A stretch of 34,513 nucleotides of DNA, from contig JAAMPI010000502.1 of NCBI GenBank assembly GCA_013054445.1, positions 1 to 34,513 on the forward strand, written 5' to 3'. Numbering within the stretch: position 1 is the stretch's first letter; each line of letters begins with the position of its first letter. This document shows, piece after piece, positions 11,616 through 22,267 of the stretch. The notes beneath the pieces were generated by a model. That model did no database searches. It was not told the DNA's origin and saw only the letters and a program-made list of their open reading frames with translations. Both the position numbers and the translations under genes were made by a program. The DNA comes from Cudoniella acicularis. Taxonomy: Eukaryota > Ascomycota > Leotiomycetes > Helotiales > Helotiaceae.

Positions 11616-12477
11616 TGTTCTCTTCCGCGGCCCCGACAACGCGCTCCAACCAAATTACAAACACCTCCCAGTCGGTTACCATGGGCGCGCCTCCTCCATC
11701 GTCGTCTCAGGTACCCCGATCATACGCCCAAACGGTCAAATAATCCTCGACCCAACCGCCAATCCCAAAATTCCCACGTTCGGCCCAAGTAGACGTTTCG
11801 ATATCGAGCTGGAACTTGGCTGCTTTCTATGCACCTCCAACGCAATGGGCTCCCCAATACACATAGGAAAAGAAGCTGAAGAAGCAATTTTCGGCTTTGT
11901 ACTCATGAATGATTGGAGTGCGAGAGATATCCAGAATTGGGAATACGTGCCTTTGGGACCTTTCAATGGGAAGAATTTTGGCACGAGCATCAGTCCCTGG
12001 ATTGTGCTGCCTTCTGCTTTGGAACCTTTCCGCGCGGAAAAAATCAAGAATGAGACCGAGTTATTGCCGTATTTGAAAGAGGGAAGAGAAGATACTGTGT
12101 ACAATATTTCTCTTGCCGTAGATTTGACAACACCAGAGGGAGACACAACCACGATTTCCAACGTCAGCGCCGCGAATCTTCTCTGGAGTTTTCCACAAAT
12201 GATAGCTCATCACAGCATTGGTGGCTGTCCCATGAACGTTGGTGATTTATTAGGAAGCGGAACCATTAGTGGGGAGGCAGGAAATGATTTGGGAAGCTTG
12301 TTGGAGATGAGCCAAGCGGGCAAAAAGGAAATTATGCTGAAGGGGATGGAAGTGAGGAAGTTCTTGAAAGATGGAGATACCATTACCGTACGGGGTGTAT
12401 GTGGGAAGGAGGGTGAACTGGTTGGATTTGGAGAGTGTACGGGACGCGTGGAAAGTGCTGTCAACATCAGCTTCTGA
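11616..12477 (+). pseudogene. Fumarylacetoacetase (FAH), 5'-truncated: catalytic domain only
   Basis: Fumarylacetoacetase performs the last step of tyrosine/phenylalanine breakdown, cutting fumarylacetoacetate to fumarate and acetoacetate. The frame from the acceptor at 11615 to the stop at 12477 encodes 286 aa of the C-terminal hydrolase domain: LFRGPDNALQPNYKHLPVGYHGRASS, RRFDIELELG (metal-binding E-x-E), MNDWSARDIQNWEYVPLGPF, KNFGTSISPW, LLGSGTISGEAGNDLGS and a C-terminal GFGECTGRV. The residues I recall as metal-binding and catalytic all appear to be kept. Full-length FAH has roughly 420 aa, so about 130 N-terminal residues are missing. A TAA lies in frame inside the intron branch site, and the first in-frame ATG is at 11845. 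The enzyme is either truncated, or its first exon was lost in assembly beside the N bases. It is typed as a pseudogene for lack of a 5' end, not for any decay in what remains. Confidence 0.7.
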
Positions 12478-13374
12478 AAGGGGAATGATCCTGGATCTGA
12501 GATGCATTTCTCCCAATTGTAAGTGTAGGCTGGCTTTTACTTCACGACGACATGTGTGCTTGAGCTCCATGGCTTTACAAAGCACGAATCTTTAGGACAA
12601 AAGCAAGCCAGGTCAATGAACTCTAATCCTCAAATCATGCATTCATTCCAAAATCACTGAAACAACTCATAAATTCATCAAATAACACCAAACACTCCCA
12701 TTTATCCATCCTTTTCGCCCCCAACATCCTTCCCTACTGCCCTTAAAAGAAATAACGCAAGCGCTCGAAATCTTCACAAAAACTTCCCAATTAGATCTCG
12801 AAAAATTATAAATTCGATGATTTCCCCGCCGTTGTAATTAATTTGACTCACTTCCAAGTTCCAACCGCTTTCTCCAACACAGAGTAACCTCAACCAACTT
12901 TCCACTGAGGCAAATGACACAACTCCCCAACCCGACTCACTGATTATCAGTTGCCACTACGGAGTACAAGCCGCAAGTCCCACGCCACCGCGAAGGTAAA
13001 ACATGCCGCAGCCGCTACCGCATAATCCCGTAAAATACCGCTCCGGTGCCGCGTTCCCGGCTCCGCGTTCCGGCAGTACCCGTGACTGACCAAGCCAAGT
13101 CACTCGCTATTCCTTGATTTAAACCAGACTCAGGCGTCGCCTCAGACTCATCTGTTTCTCCACTTACCTCACTTCACTTCGCTTCAAGGACAAGGACAAA
13201 TACTGTAGAAGAAGTTCTATTTTCCCTAATTTCGTCCAGGTGCCAATACCCTAGCAACCAGTCCTGTCATTTCTCGTATCGTTTTCCCTTTTCCATTTTG
13301 CCTTACCATTCCCGTTGATTTTCTCGTTCCGGTCCAATCCTGATCCATAAAATCCCAACCAGCAACTTACCCTA
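12478..13374. other. Convergent intergenic region with a promoter-like GC-rich core
   Basis: The 897 bp lie between two converging 3' ends, so only terminators would be expected. Yet 12950-13090 is CpG-rich with CCGCGTTCC repeated at 13049-13057 and 13063-13071, followed by AGGCGTCGCCT (a perfect palindrome near 13133-13143) and a CT-rich tract resembling a plus-strand 5' leader up to about 13370. No open frame follows on the plus strand before the transcription factor gene. It may drive a non-coding or antisense transcript; this is inference. Confidence 0.35.
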
Positions 13375-16300
13375 TCAAAACAAATCCCTCAACTGCTTAT
13401 ACAACTCCTCATCCCCACCGAAAACGTTACTCCCCACCCCGGAAAGCCCATCTCCATCCACCATATAATCACCAGCAGAACCACTCCCACTCCCACCACC
13501 CGCGCCAATACCCACACTCCCTAAAGCCGCCTCAAACAAATGCGTCATATCACTGCTCATCTGAAAACCATTCGGACTATTACCAGTCCCCGTACCCCCC
13601 ATTCCCATCCCCGCCTCCGTCCTGAAACTTCCTAAACTCGAGATCTCATGTCCAGCTAACCCAGCCATTGCCAATGCCGCCGAAGAGTGAGGATCCTCTG
13701 ATCCGTTAGGAGCGAGACCAAGTTTTGGCCCGACTTCTTTGAGGCCTTTGATGGTTTTCCAGAGCCGTTTGGAGACCCAGGATTTATTGCTGAAGCCTTT
13801 GACGAGGTCGAGAGCCATGTAAAATTCGTCTCTGCATACTGAGCTGAAGTGCACGGGTGCGTGGCAGGAGGCAAGGAAAACAACAGCTATTGCAGAGGTT
13901 AGGAAGTAATTGAAGCAGACTTGTTGACAACGGTAGATATCCGACGTTTGATTTAGATGTGTAAGTGCTCTGATGGTATCCTTAGCCAGTTCGACGACCG
14001 TGCTAGCATAACTTAGATTTTCTTGAATTGAGCTGGCGCTATGTAGGGCTGGCCGGTAGATCAAGATACGCATCTGATTGGCGCGGAGGTAGAGTAGTAT
14101 TTGGAGACGGCGAGTTGCCCGGGAGGGAGTTTGTGGGGATGATGCTGTCGGGAGTTGTAGTGCTGGTGGGATAGCTTTTTGCCATTCTATAATTTGGTAG
14201 TCAAGGTAACCGACTTCTTCGACATTGAGAGGTGGGCTTGGGGAAAAAGAGGTGACAGATCGCCAGACTTTCGAGCCAAGGCGAGAATATGCAATCATTG
14301 TATTTAGATATGGAACACTAGCGTCCTGAGAATGTTAGTGGTAAAGTTAGGAAAATTCAATCCTGGAATACTTACAGGTTCCGGTAAATTTGGATCAATG
14401 TCTGCATCTTGCAAAGCAAAAGGCAGACCAGTTCCAAAGCTCCATCTTCGATCAAGAACATATATCGACCAAAATAGCTTAATGGCATCTGCACGTTCAT
14501 GTTCATCTTCGACAACTTTCAACAGCGAGTCTCGCCTATGTAAGCCAAGCTCGACGCACATACGGGCAACCTGGCCAATAATGCGCCATGCAAGCCCTTC
14601 TTCATCACAGTGAAAGTGATAAATGGCCTAAATCGTTGTCAGATCCGTTAGCAAATTCGTTACACAATGCTTTTATGATGGGCAAATGAAGAGGACCAAT
14701 AAGGATATTATAGGAGTCTCGCCAGGGGAAGCGATGCTCGAGACTTTACTACATGGTGCTTAAACTTTTCGGACTTAACAGACGATCATGGGGTCTAATT
14801 TGGATACAGGAATTACAAATATCAAATCAGACAATTGACATGTATTCAAGAGCAGAATAAGAGTAGCGTCCTGCGCATGACTGGGTACAATCATAAATCC
14901 ATCGAGGAAAGATGACACTTCACCTCAAGAGATAAATTCGTGGTCGATATTGTCTTCCCTGATTAGATCGAGATGGCAGCTTCGTTCTAGTTCTTTTTCG
15001 AAATTTGATAACAGTTTATCTGTGTAGAAGGGTTCTGGTGATGGTAAAGAAAGTTGTGCGGACTCACCACGAGAACAAGAAATGGTAGGTTTTTGACCTC
15101 AATTGCCTCGCTGTGCAAAATTCGATCTGCATTTTCTCGGACACTTTCGAATAATTGATAGCCAATTTCACTTTGACCATGTCCTTCAGTCAAGGTAGCA
15201 GAAGCTAGAACCATTTTCAGAACACAGGACTGTTCATCATTGATTCCTTTGCCTGGCGTGGATGGATTTCCGAATCCTGAGCGCAAGACTGAATCGATAA
15301 AGTTGTAGAGATTCGTCCCATGTATAATAACTTGTTCGATGTTCACCACGGGATACATGATGCCCATTTCTTCCTCATAAACCCGACAAAGTCGGATCAT
15401 TTCTTCTTTGCTCAAAGCCCATATAGGATCCTTAAGTGCAGGAGCCCCTAAACAGTTGACAAGAGAAGGAGGTTGAACAGCGGGCGGAGAAGCAACAGGT
15501 GTATCATCCTGAGTAGCTACTCCCTCATCCACATTCAAGCCTTGATATCCCATGTTCTGAAGAGTATTTTTGGCAACTTCTAGACCGAACGTAGAGCTTG
15601 TAGGACCCCGATATGAAGGATGTCTGGGTATGGGTCGTTGCCTGGATATAGGAGATATAGGCTGTGCAACGGTAGACTGTGATATTGACATTGACCTCTC
15701 GGATGCCGGTGCAAATGCCACAGCATCGCCATTTGATCGAAGCGCATTGAGGTTCGCGTATAGATTGTCTACTTGTTCTTGGAGAGAAGCAAGTTGAACA
15801 TTCATCTGCCGGAACTCCTCCGATTCCTTGAAGCCATTCGTACAACAATTCGGGGCATACTGGCATTCGAGATTGAGGTTCCCGCATCGTTGGCAAGGAG
15901 TATTTCCATTACATTTGATTTTTCTTCGTTTACACTCATTACTATCAAGTTCGTCAGTTTGATTCTGCATCTTGAGTTGTTGAATTCTGCTGCGCCTGTT
16001 TGTTGCGCCACGGGGAAACCCCAGATTCTCCAGTTTGAAGAATTGTCAGACCAGTATCTTGATGCGCAATGGTGGATCGAACTTCCAAGCTGGTGCTTGG
16101 TGACCATATACTATGCAGTACCCATATGCCAGCTTCCGCCTTCTCGCGGAGTAGATGTTGAATAGAGACTAGGTACTCCCCGAGGCGCAGAGCAATTGAG
16201 ACAGGCTGGTGCTAGACTGTGGTCTGCTTTGTCCACGTACATTGGAGCAGGGAATCTGCACGCACCACGCAATGGATATGTATCTATTCCTCTTGGCTCT

Positions 16301-16501
16301 CGTATGCTGTGTGGCCCCGTTTGTTGTGTTCCCATTGCCGTTGGTCTCGTCGGCCTTTCTCTTCTTTCCGCTCTGAGGTCCAGCATCCGCGGGACTCTCC
16401 GCACTTGACGATTGTCGCTGGCCGTTCATGCTGGCTGGAAGCGCAATAGGGGACTCGGCAAGATAATTGAGATCGGTGACTTGGCTTTCGAGAATGTTCA
16501 T
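13375..16501 (-). CDS. Zn2Cys6 fungal transcription factor with fungal_trans domain
   Basis: Nuclear DNA-binding regulator, 770 aa from four exons: 16501-16266, 15941-15068, 14627-14376 and 14325-13375. The first intron (324 nt, GTGCGT donor) splits the codon of the first zinc cysteine; joined, the cluster is C79-x2-C82-x6-C89-x5-C95-x2-C98-x6-C105 (CNECKRRKIKC, CQRC). Basic residues precede it (GKKRKADE, RAKRNRYIS). A short coiled coil follows (QLASLQEQVDNLYANLNALR). The middle region (about 225-500) is the fungal-specific regulatory domain, with YHFHCDEEGLAWRIIGQVAR, CVELGLHRRDSL, and LFWSIYVLDRRWSFGTGLPF. The C terminus is glycine/serine-rich and disordered. The second intron is 440 nt, long for this locus; the third is 50 nt. 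It is divergent from the APH pseudogene. The target genes and closest known regulator are not recognised. The start is the first ATG in frame with the cluster. Confidence 0.9.
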
Positions 16502-17216
16502 AGTCACTCAGCCGTACAAAGTTGTCGCATTTAAATGAGAAGCGGGCGAGTTGTGTTCTGGGGAGAAATAAATGACTGCATCGAAGGAATCGACTTGGCG
16601 TTCTGGAAGCTGGAGCCCGAGTGCGGGGGGCTTATTAGTAGAGATACGGTAATAATCCCTGCTTCGGACAACCGACACGTGATCTGGGAATTCTTTTAGA
16701 TCTCTTTTAGATCCCTATCTTCTCTACTAGTGGCATGGTACAAAGGACGAAGAGGAGTAGAAAGCATCAAATCAAAAACCCGGGGGTCTTGGTTAATTCC
16801 CAAGCAGGTTTGCTTGATCGCTGCTGGGTTAGGTAATTTGCGAGGGCCAGAAGTTAAAGATCCGGACCAGGTACTGTACAAATGAACCGAATAAGCTTCG
16901 AAACTGCTAGCGTAGCCGAAACCGGGCCGAGAAACACCAGCCAAGAACCTCGCACATCACGTCCTGATCTCTTCTCACCCTTTCAAGCCCTTATTAAAAT
17001 CAACCTTCAATTTTTCACCGTTATCAAAAAGTTTGAGCTGTGAGTCCTCTTCTCGAGTCTCAATCGATTCGATTGAGTTGTTACTGTTGTTCCCAAAAGC
17101 CCTATGGCGCTCTTCAAGTGGAGTCTTTGTTCGCTCGATTACTATTTGAGACTTAGCTCATCTTTTCAAATTCTATCTACGTATCGAGTACCTTTGAGCG
17201 TGCCAGAGATTGAGCT
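16502..17216. promoter_or_regulatory. Divergent promoter between the transcription factor and the APH pseudogene
   Basis: The 715 bp hold no gene. CACGTG lies at 16676-16681. TCTTTTAGATC is repeated twice around 16690-16712. CCGGACC, ACCGGGCC and similar CGG/CCG triplets occur at about 16860-16930, the kind of half-sites that Zn2Cys6 proteins bind, so autoregulation by the neighbouring factor is conceivable but untested. Confidence 0.35.
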
Positions 17217-18448
17217 ATGGACCCCTCTAAACATTGGGCCTCTTTCCAGGACTTGGAACCAAACTCCCCCCATACCCAGAGCATCAAGCAGCTGCTAGAT
17301 ACAGCAAATTTCGACTTCTTACGCACGAAAGCTCTAAAAATTCGTGCTTCTAGTAATTCGTCTGCGAATATTATAAAAAATTCTGAAACACCACTCACAT
17401 GCACAATCGACAACACTAAATTCGCAAGTGGCACCTACAATGTTGTGGTCAAAGTTGCTTTCTCCGATTCTACAAGCTGGGTCGCCCAAATTCGACTTCT
17501 AAATGACCCATCAATTGATACGCATGTCGAAGCCTCCATGGCCAGCGAGATCACAACCATCAAGCTCGTGAACTCGCGAATTAATGTTCCAGTTCCTCTC
17601 ATCCACGATTTCGATGTTACAAATACAAATCCCTTGGGATCCGATACATGCTGATGGACGCGCTTCCCGGCCACACACTTCGAAACACATTTTCGAAGTC
17701 AGTACCAGAAGCTCACTGGCAGGCCTTCAACACGCAGCTTGCAGATTACCATTACCAACTCAGCACTCTACGATTTCTCCGCATCGGTCACCTTACAAAC
17801 GATATCAATGCCAAGGAAGAACTCGAGATAACGGTTGCCATTGATGGAAGCTTTGCCACGTCTTTTGAATATTTGTATGCATTCTGTAAAGCCCGAACAG
17901 AGCAAATCAAAGCCTGCTCACCCAATAACAAAGACCTCGAAACGGCAGCATGGATCCTTGAGCTTTTTGTCCCGGAGATGATCAAAGAAGCGTATTTACA
18001 CGGCCCGTTTCCACTCTGCCACCAAGATATGCATTACGAGAATGTCCTTGTCGACGGCAATTTCAATATCGCAGGTATCATTGATTGGAGCGATATATAG
18101 GCCATGCCACTAGAATGCATTTTCGTCTCTTCCAAATTCGCTACAGCTCCCGGCCTCGACGACGAGGACAACAACCCAGTGTGGCGAACGCTTTTTGCCG
18201 AGAAGTTCAGAGAGAGGGAAGTGGCTGCGAGATCTGACGAAGATACAAGTCCTCTACTGGCTGATATAATTGATTCGCCAATTTGTGAAATTACGTACAG
18301 AAGTATGACTGGCGTAAATCCGATGCGTGCTCTTTATGGTGCGAGGATGGTATTGAGGGAGGTTTTTGCAGAAGAAGGATTGTGGGAGAGGTTTGTGGAG
18401 TTCTATAATGATCCAATCTTGCCTCTCAGTAAGCGAAAAATAACATGA
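17217..18448 (+). pseudogene. APH-family phosphotransferase (PF01636-like) pseudogene: one frameshift, one nonsense codon
   Basis: Protein-kinase-like fold of the aminoglycoside phosphotransferase family, abundant in filamentous fungi with mostly unknown small-molecule substrates. The N lobe starts at ATG 17217 and shows GTYNVVVKVAFSDSTSWVAQI and VPVPLIHDFD. At the GGG run 17636-17638 the frame changes: the original frame stops soon after (TGA at 17652-17654), while the next frame continues exactly in register with IRYMLMDALPGHTL, so one base is missing. The C lobe carries the catalytic loop CHQDMHYENVLVD and the metal-binding IIDWS. TAG at 18098-18100 interrupts where relatives have glutamine (WSDI-stop-AMPLE), a CAG-to-TAG change. 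The frame then runs on to 18448. With both lesions no full kinase can be made, although the sequence between is well preserved, so the inactivation looks recent. Sequencing error could explain the indel, less easily the substitution. Confidence 0.82.
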
Positions 18449-19230
18449 GTGCATTCTCTGGTTCGAGCTAGAAGTGGATGAACTGTCGGTCACAAAAGAG
18501 TCAAGTGACTCCAGTAGCGTTGTGTCCTCCGCTTAAAAAGGGGGTATGCTATTTAGGGGTAAAGTAAGCGAACTCGAGGCACAACAATAATATAACAAAA
18601 ACTGCCTACATCAATACAAACGCTTGAAACTCTCAATCGAGTCTATTGATTCGTAACTAGTACTAGGAAAGCTGTTTGTGACCTTTTCTTTTCTGCAGCT
18701 ATGCATTTAGACATTTAGGGAGAGTTATACATCTTCTCGTATCTTGTGCATGCACAAATGCGCACAGATCACAAGACCACCAGTGCTTTCTATTTCCTCT
18801 TCGTATTTCGCGCTTATCAAACTTGAAACAACTCATTAGAAAGCATAACGCTAAGTGCATAGTGGAGCTTTGAGTTCAAGTGAGCTCATATATCTCATAC
18901 CCAAGTGCTCACCCTAACGGGGAGCGACCGCTCACTCGTCCAATGTTTGCTCTCTCGACCTTCAAGTCGTGGGGGACGCGGGAGATTTGCCTTACAATTC
19001 TCCGCAGGTTCGGAAGATCAATTTCTTTCCCCTCTGCTTGAAACTCACAGCGAGATTTTATGGCTTGGAGCTGACATCGAAAGATTTAAGAATCGAATGT
19101 AAATAGGTAGGATTCTCATCAGTTTTCTACTCTCCCCACCACTCAACTTTGCGAGTATTTTTTTTTTTATTCTGCCTTTAGGCCATCACACTCCTTTCAC
19201 AGCTGTCGCTGTTGCCATTCATTTTAAAAA
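18449..19230 (+). promoter_or_regulatory. Intergenic region and promoter of the secreted protein gene
   Basis: I see no gene in these 782 bp. It holds AGGGG (stress-response-element-like) in TTTAGGGGTAAAG near 18553, a T-tract near 19160, and a pyrimidine-rich leader before the ATG at 19231. Confidence 0.4.
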
Positions 19231-21493
19231 ATGCGTTCTTCATTTCTCTCAATTTTTGCTAGCAGCTTGGTCTGCGTGTTGGGTGATCCAGTTATCAGCA
19301 GTTTTCCAAATTCTCTCGCACTGAGCGCGAGTTTCGATCCCATTAAGGCCGCATATTGGACCGGTCTTCCTCATCATCGACGAACTCCCTTTTCTGTACG
19401 TTTCTCTTTCATGATCAAACCTTCATTATGAATGTGCACTGACTTTGAAACTAGGTCTCCCCAGACGGAAAATCTGCTTATCTAGCATACCTTGATTCCA
19501 CATATTCAACCGTTCATGTCCAACAAGTTGACGTATCTACATTTGAAGCCGTCGGAACTTCATACTCTACAACCGGATATGAAGCAGGAGGTCTTGTTGC
19601 CCAAAATGATGGCTTTGCATTGATGGCGACTGTCAATGCGACCGGTTCCACAGACCTTCCACCGGATTCTACTCCTATTCTGTCAGTGATCAGAGTAGCT
19701 AACGGGACTGAGGCCTGGAGAACACCTTTAAATGGGCCTGGTGTTCACACAACTGAGGTGGGTACTCTAAAAACATTGATTCCCATTAACGCAGCTGAAC
19801 GTTTCTAGTTGACTGATACGCCTGATGCCAATGGCGACCTCGTTTACTCTGAAGCCTCTGGTCTCTATGCCGCCTATTTCGTCGTCGCAGGTAAGGCTTT
19901 CCCGTCCTGCAAGTGATTATGATGTATCTAACCTTTCCAGCTTACTCCGGCGACGCTTCCGGTCACTATGGTGACTCCATTCAATACGTAAATGACGCCG
20001 GTGTTCTCCAAGACATTACCTCTGCGAGTGTATTCGGGTGCTCCCACAACACAGGCATCGGTCTTGAGGCTGCAGATGAACCACCGTTTGCCAGCATCTG
20101 TACAGAAGACCATGGCGCTGTCGTAAGAAACTTATTTCTTTGATTTTTCCCCTCAATCCCCCACAGTAAGAGGATGTCTCATCCTCCCGGCTCCCTACCA
20201 CGAGGGAAAACATGGAGCTAATTAGTTGAAGTGGTTAAATACCGAAACGCAATACATGTCTGGTGTCAAAATAGCCAACGAAAACACCACCAACGGTGTA
20301 AGCGGCGAACCTAGTAAGTCATCCCTCCCTTTCCTTGTCAACCAACTAACACCAAGAAAGTGGGCGGCATGTCAGGCTCCTACAGTAACCTGGCTCTCTT
20401 CCCCTCCACGACAAACTATATATTCGCATGGCAATCCCGCGGTGCTTTGGATCTATACGCTGATACTTGGTTGGGTTCACCATACACGCAATGCTCACCC
20501 CGCTGGCTCAACCATAACGTCGCCATCGTAACTATGAACAGCAAGTCAACCCTCACAGGAACGGAAGCCACGTCCGTTGTCGGCGCAGCCGAAGGAGATA
20601 CTCAGGTCAATTGGATAACCTACAGTACCACTGAAGACCACCAAAACGTGCACGTTGCAACCCTCAACTCAACCCTCTCACTCGTCACCTGGGAAACCTT
20701 AACCTCACCAGATTGCCAACCCGTACCGCTTGGCTGCTCAGGCACCTATGCTGGAACCAGTTTCCAATTTGTGGACAGCGAGGGGAACAAAATTGGTGCT
20801 AACACTGTAAATACAGATGTATTTATTAGTGGGGATATGGCAGTTGTTGGGGAGAAGATTTGTTGGCCTTATGTTGATATGACTTGGGATTTGAGTGCTC
20901 CGGCTTCGAGTGGGCCTTTACAGCAAAAAATGAGTTTTGCTTGTGCGTCTGCTGATGGAAACTCGAGCTCGGTGGTGACGGCGTCTTCTGATACTTCTGC
21001 GGTGACGTCGAGCAGTGCTGTAGTTTCGGGCAGTGCCGTGGCATCAAGCACTTCTATTTCGGAGGTTGCTGCCGCCGCGACGTCTGTCGCGGCAGCCGAG
21101 TTCAGCTCTGTGGTTGTGTCGCCTCTAGCTGCTGCCACTTCTTCAAGTTCGCCCTCCTCAGTTCCAACCACAGCATCTTCCATCGCGGGAGCCGAAGTCT
21201 CTTCTACCCCCTCCTCCCAACCTTCCAGCTCCACGCAAGCAGCCTTGTCCACAACTGCAGCACCAACCACCTCCCTCACTCCTTCGATATCATCCATTCC
21301 CGTCTCGCTCGTCTCCTCAACCCTCCTAGTGACCGACGGCTCCGTCACAATAGCCACTTACCCGAACCCTACCACGCTCTCTACTTTTTTCCTTCCGAGG
21401 CCTAGTGCTGGGTTTGGTTTTGGGAGTGGGTTTGGGCAGGGATTCGGTGCTAAGGCGCAAGGTGAGAGTGGTGAAGATGCTTGTGAGGGTTAG
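19231..21493 (+). CDS. Secreted or surface-anchored Ser/Thr-rich protein of unknown function
   Basis: I do not recognise a named function. Exons read as 19231-19395, 19455-19757, 19809-19890, 19941-20122, 20232-20313 and 20361-21493, giving 648 aa. An acceptor at 20225 would also keep frame and add two residues; 20231 was preferred because HGAVWLNTET reads more like the relatives I remember. Residues 1-18 form a signal peptide ending near VLG|DP. The folded part (about 30-460) contains spaced short blocks, VSPDGKSAYLAYLD, YEAGGLVAQNDGFALMA, NGDLVYSE, GCSHNTGI, GGMSGSYSN and ICWPYVDMTWDLSAPASSG, suggestive of beta-propeller-like repeats. A Ser/Thr/Ala-rich stretch of about 140 residues, probably O-glycosylated, follows, then a glycine/phenylalanine tail. 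No clear GPI-type hydrophobic end is seen, so secretion or wall association is likelier. All introns have canonical borders. Confidence 0.85.
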
Positions 21494-22114
21494 GAAGCGG
21501 GATTGTGGACTGTGGTTTGTGGTTTGTGGTTTGTGGTTTGTGACGCGTGATGAGTAGTGAGGGTAATTGCTTCTTGTAAATACTCTTTGTTCTTTTCTGG
21601 GAGGGAATTTTTCAGCGGATGAGTGTCCATGGGTTGTGTATATATGTTCTGGATACGTCCAATTGAAGGCACCAATTTTGCGCGACACCACTTCTCTCTC
21701 CGTTCCGCAGTGAGTATAGTACTTCATCGTAAGTGATTTCTGTAAGCAATGAGGCCTTGACATGCATTGTAAGCTTTTCTTTTACATGTTTCAAGCCAAA
21801 GAGCACCAAAAACAAAGGAAGCGTCGACAAGATTACAAAGAACACAAAGCACCTTTCAGTTCAGCACAAAGAATAATGAATAGCCCAAACAAATACATTG
21901 CCTTCATTGCCATTGTCTACCCGTTCTGGTTATGCTCCCTGATCCGTTACCAACGGTGAAATCTATAAATACCGGCCCTCTCCCCTTCAATTACAACACC
22001 ACAACCAACCCGGTACATACACAACAGCACAACACCAAAACCAACGGTGAGTCAACAGGTAAGTCCCTCCATTTTCAAATTATCCACACAAATATACACA
22101 CACAAAAGCCCACC
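21494..22114 (+). promoter_or_regulatory. Intergenic region with promoter of a possible small-protein gene
   Basis: It starts with the 3' end of the secreted protein gene, including the 7-bp tandem repeat listed separately. TATAAATA at 21964-21971 lies about 150 bp before the ATG at 22115. A GTAAGT donor at about 22060 followed by an AAAAG end near 22108 could be a 5'-leader intron. Confidence 0.4.
21511..21542. repeat. 7-bp tandem repeat (TGTGGTT), about 4.6 copies
   Basis: Four exact copies of TGTGGTT and a partial fifth lie 18 bp after the stop codon of the secreted protein gene, in its expected 3' untranslated region. This is likely a simple replication-slippage microsatellite. Confidence 0.9.
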
Positions 22115-22267
22115 ATGTCTCAAATCGCCACCAAAAGCAAGGCAACAGTCACAAGCACTGGAGTACAAGTGGCAGGTGGACAATCAACGACCAGTCGTCC
22201 AAAGCCAACACCGATTTATCCTAAGGGCGAAACGGTTACTCACTTGAGAGGAGGTAAATCGGACTAG
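22115..22267 (+). CDS. Possible small protein, 50 aa, function unknown
   Basis: The frame encodes a hydrophilic, Thr/Lys/Pro-rich peptide (starts MSQIATKSKATVTSTG, ends KGETVTHLRGGKSD). The start has a strong context (CACCATG) and a TATA box stands about 150 bp upstream with a pyrimidine/CA-rich leader, a layout typical of highly expressed small fungal genes. There is no signal peptide, no cysteine and no membrane segment. I recall similar short PIYPKGETVTHLRGG endings only vaguely and will not name a family. It could also be a chance frame. Confidence 0.5.
   Translation: MSQIATKSKATVTSTGVQVAGGQSTTSRPKPTPIYPKGETVTHLRGGKSD

Noticed and set aside
20863..21357. Long minus-strand frame antisense to the Ser/Thr-rich tail of the secreted protein
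   Set aside because: It is the complement of a repetitive Ser/Thr/Ala codon tract, so composition alone keeps it open.
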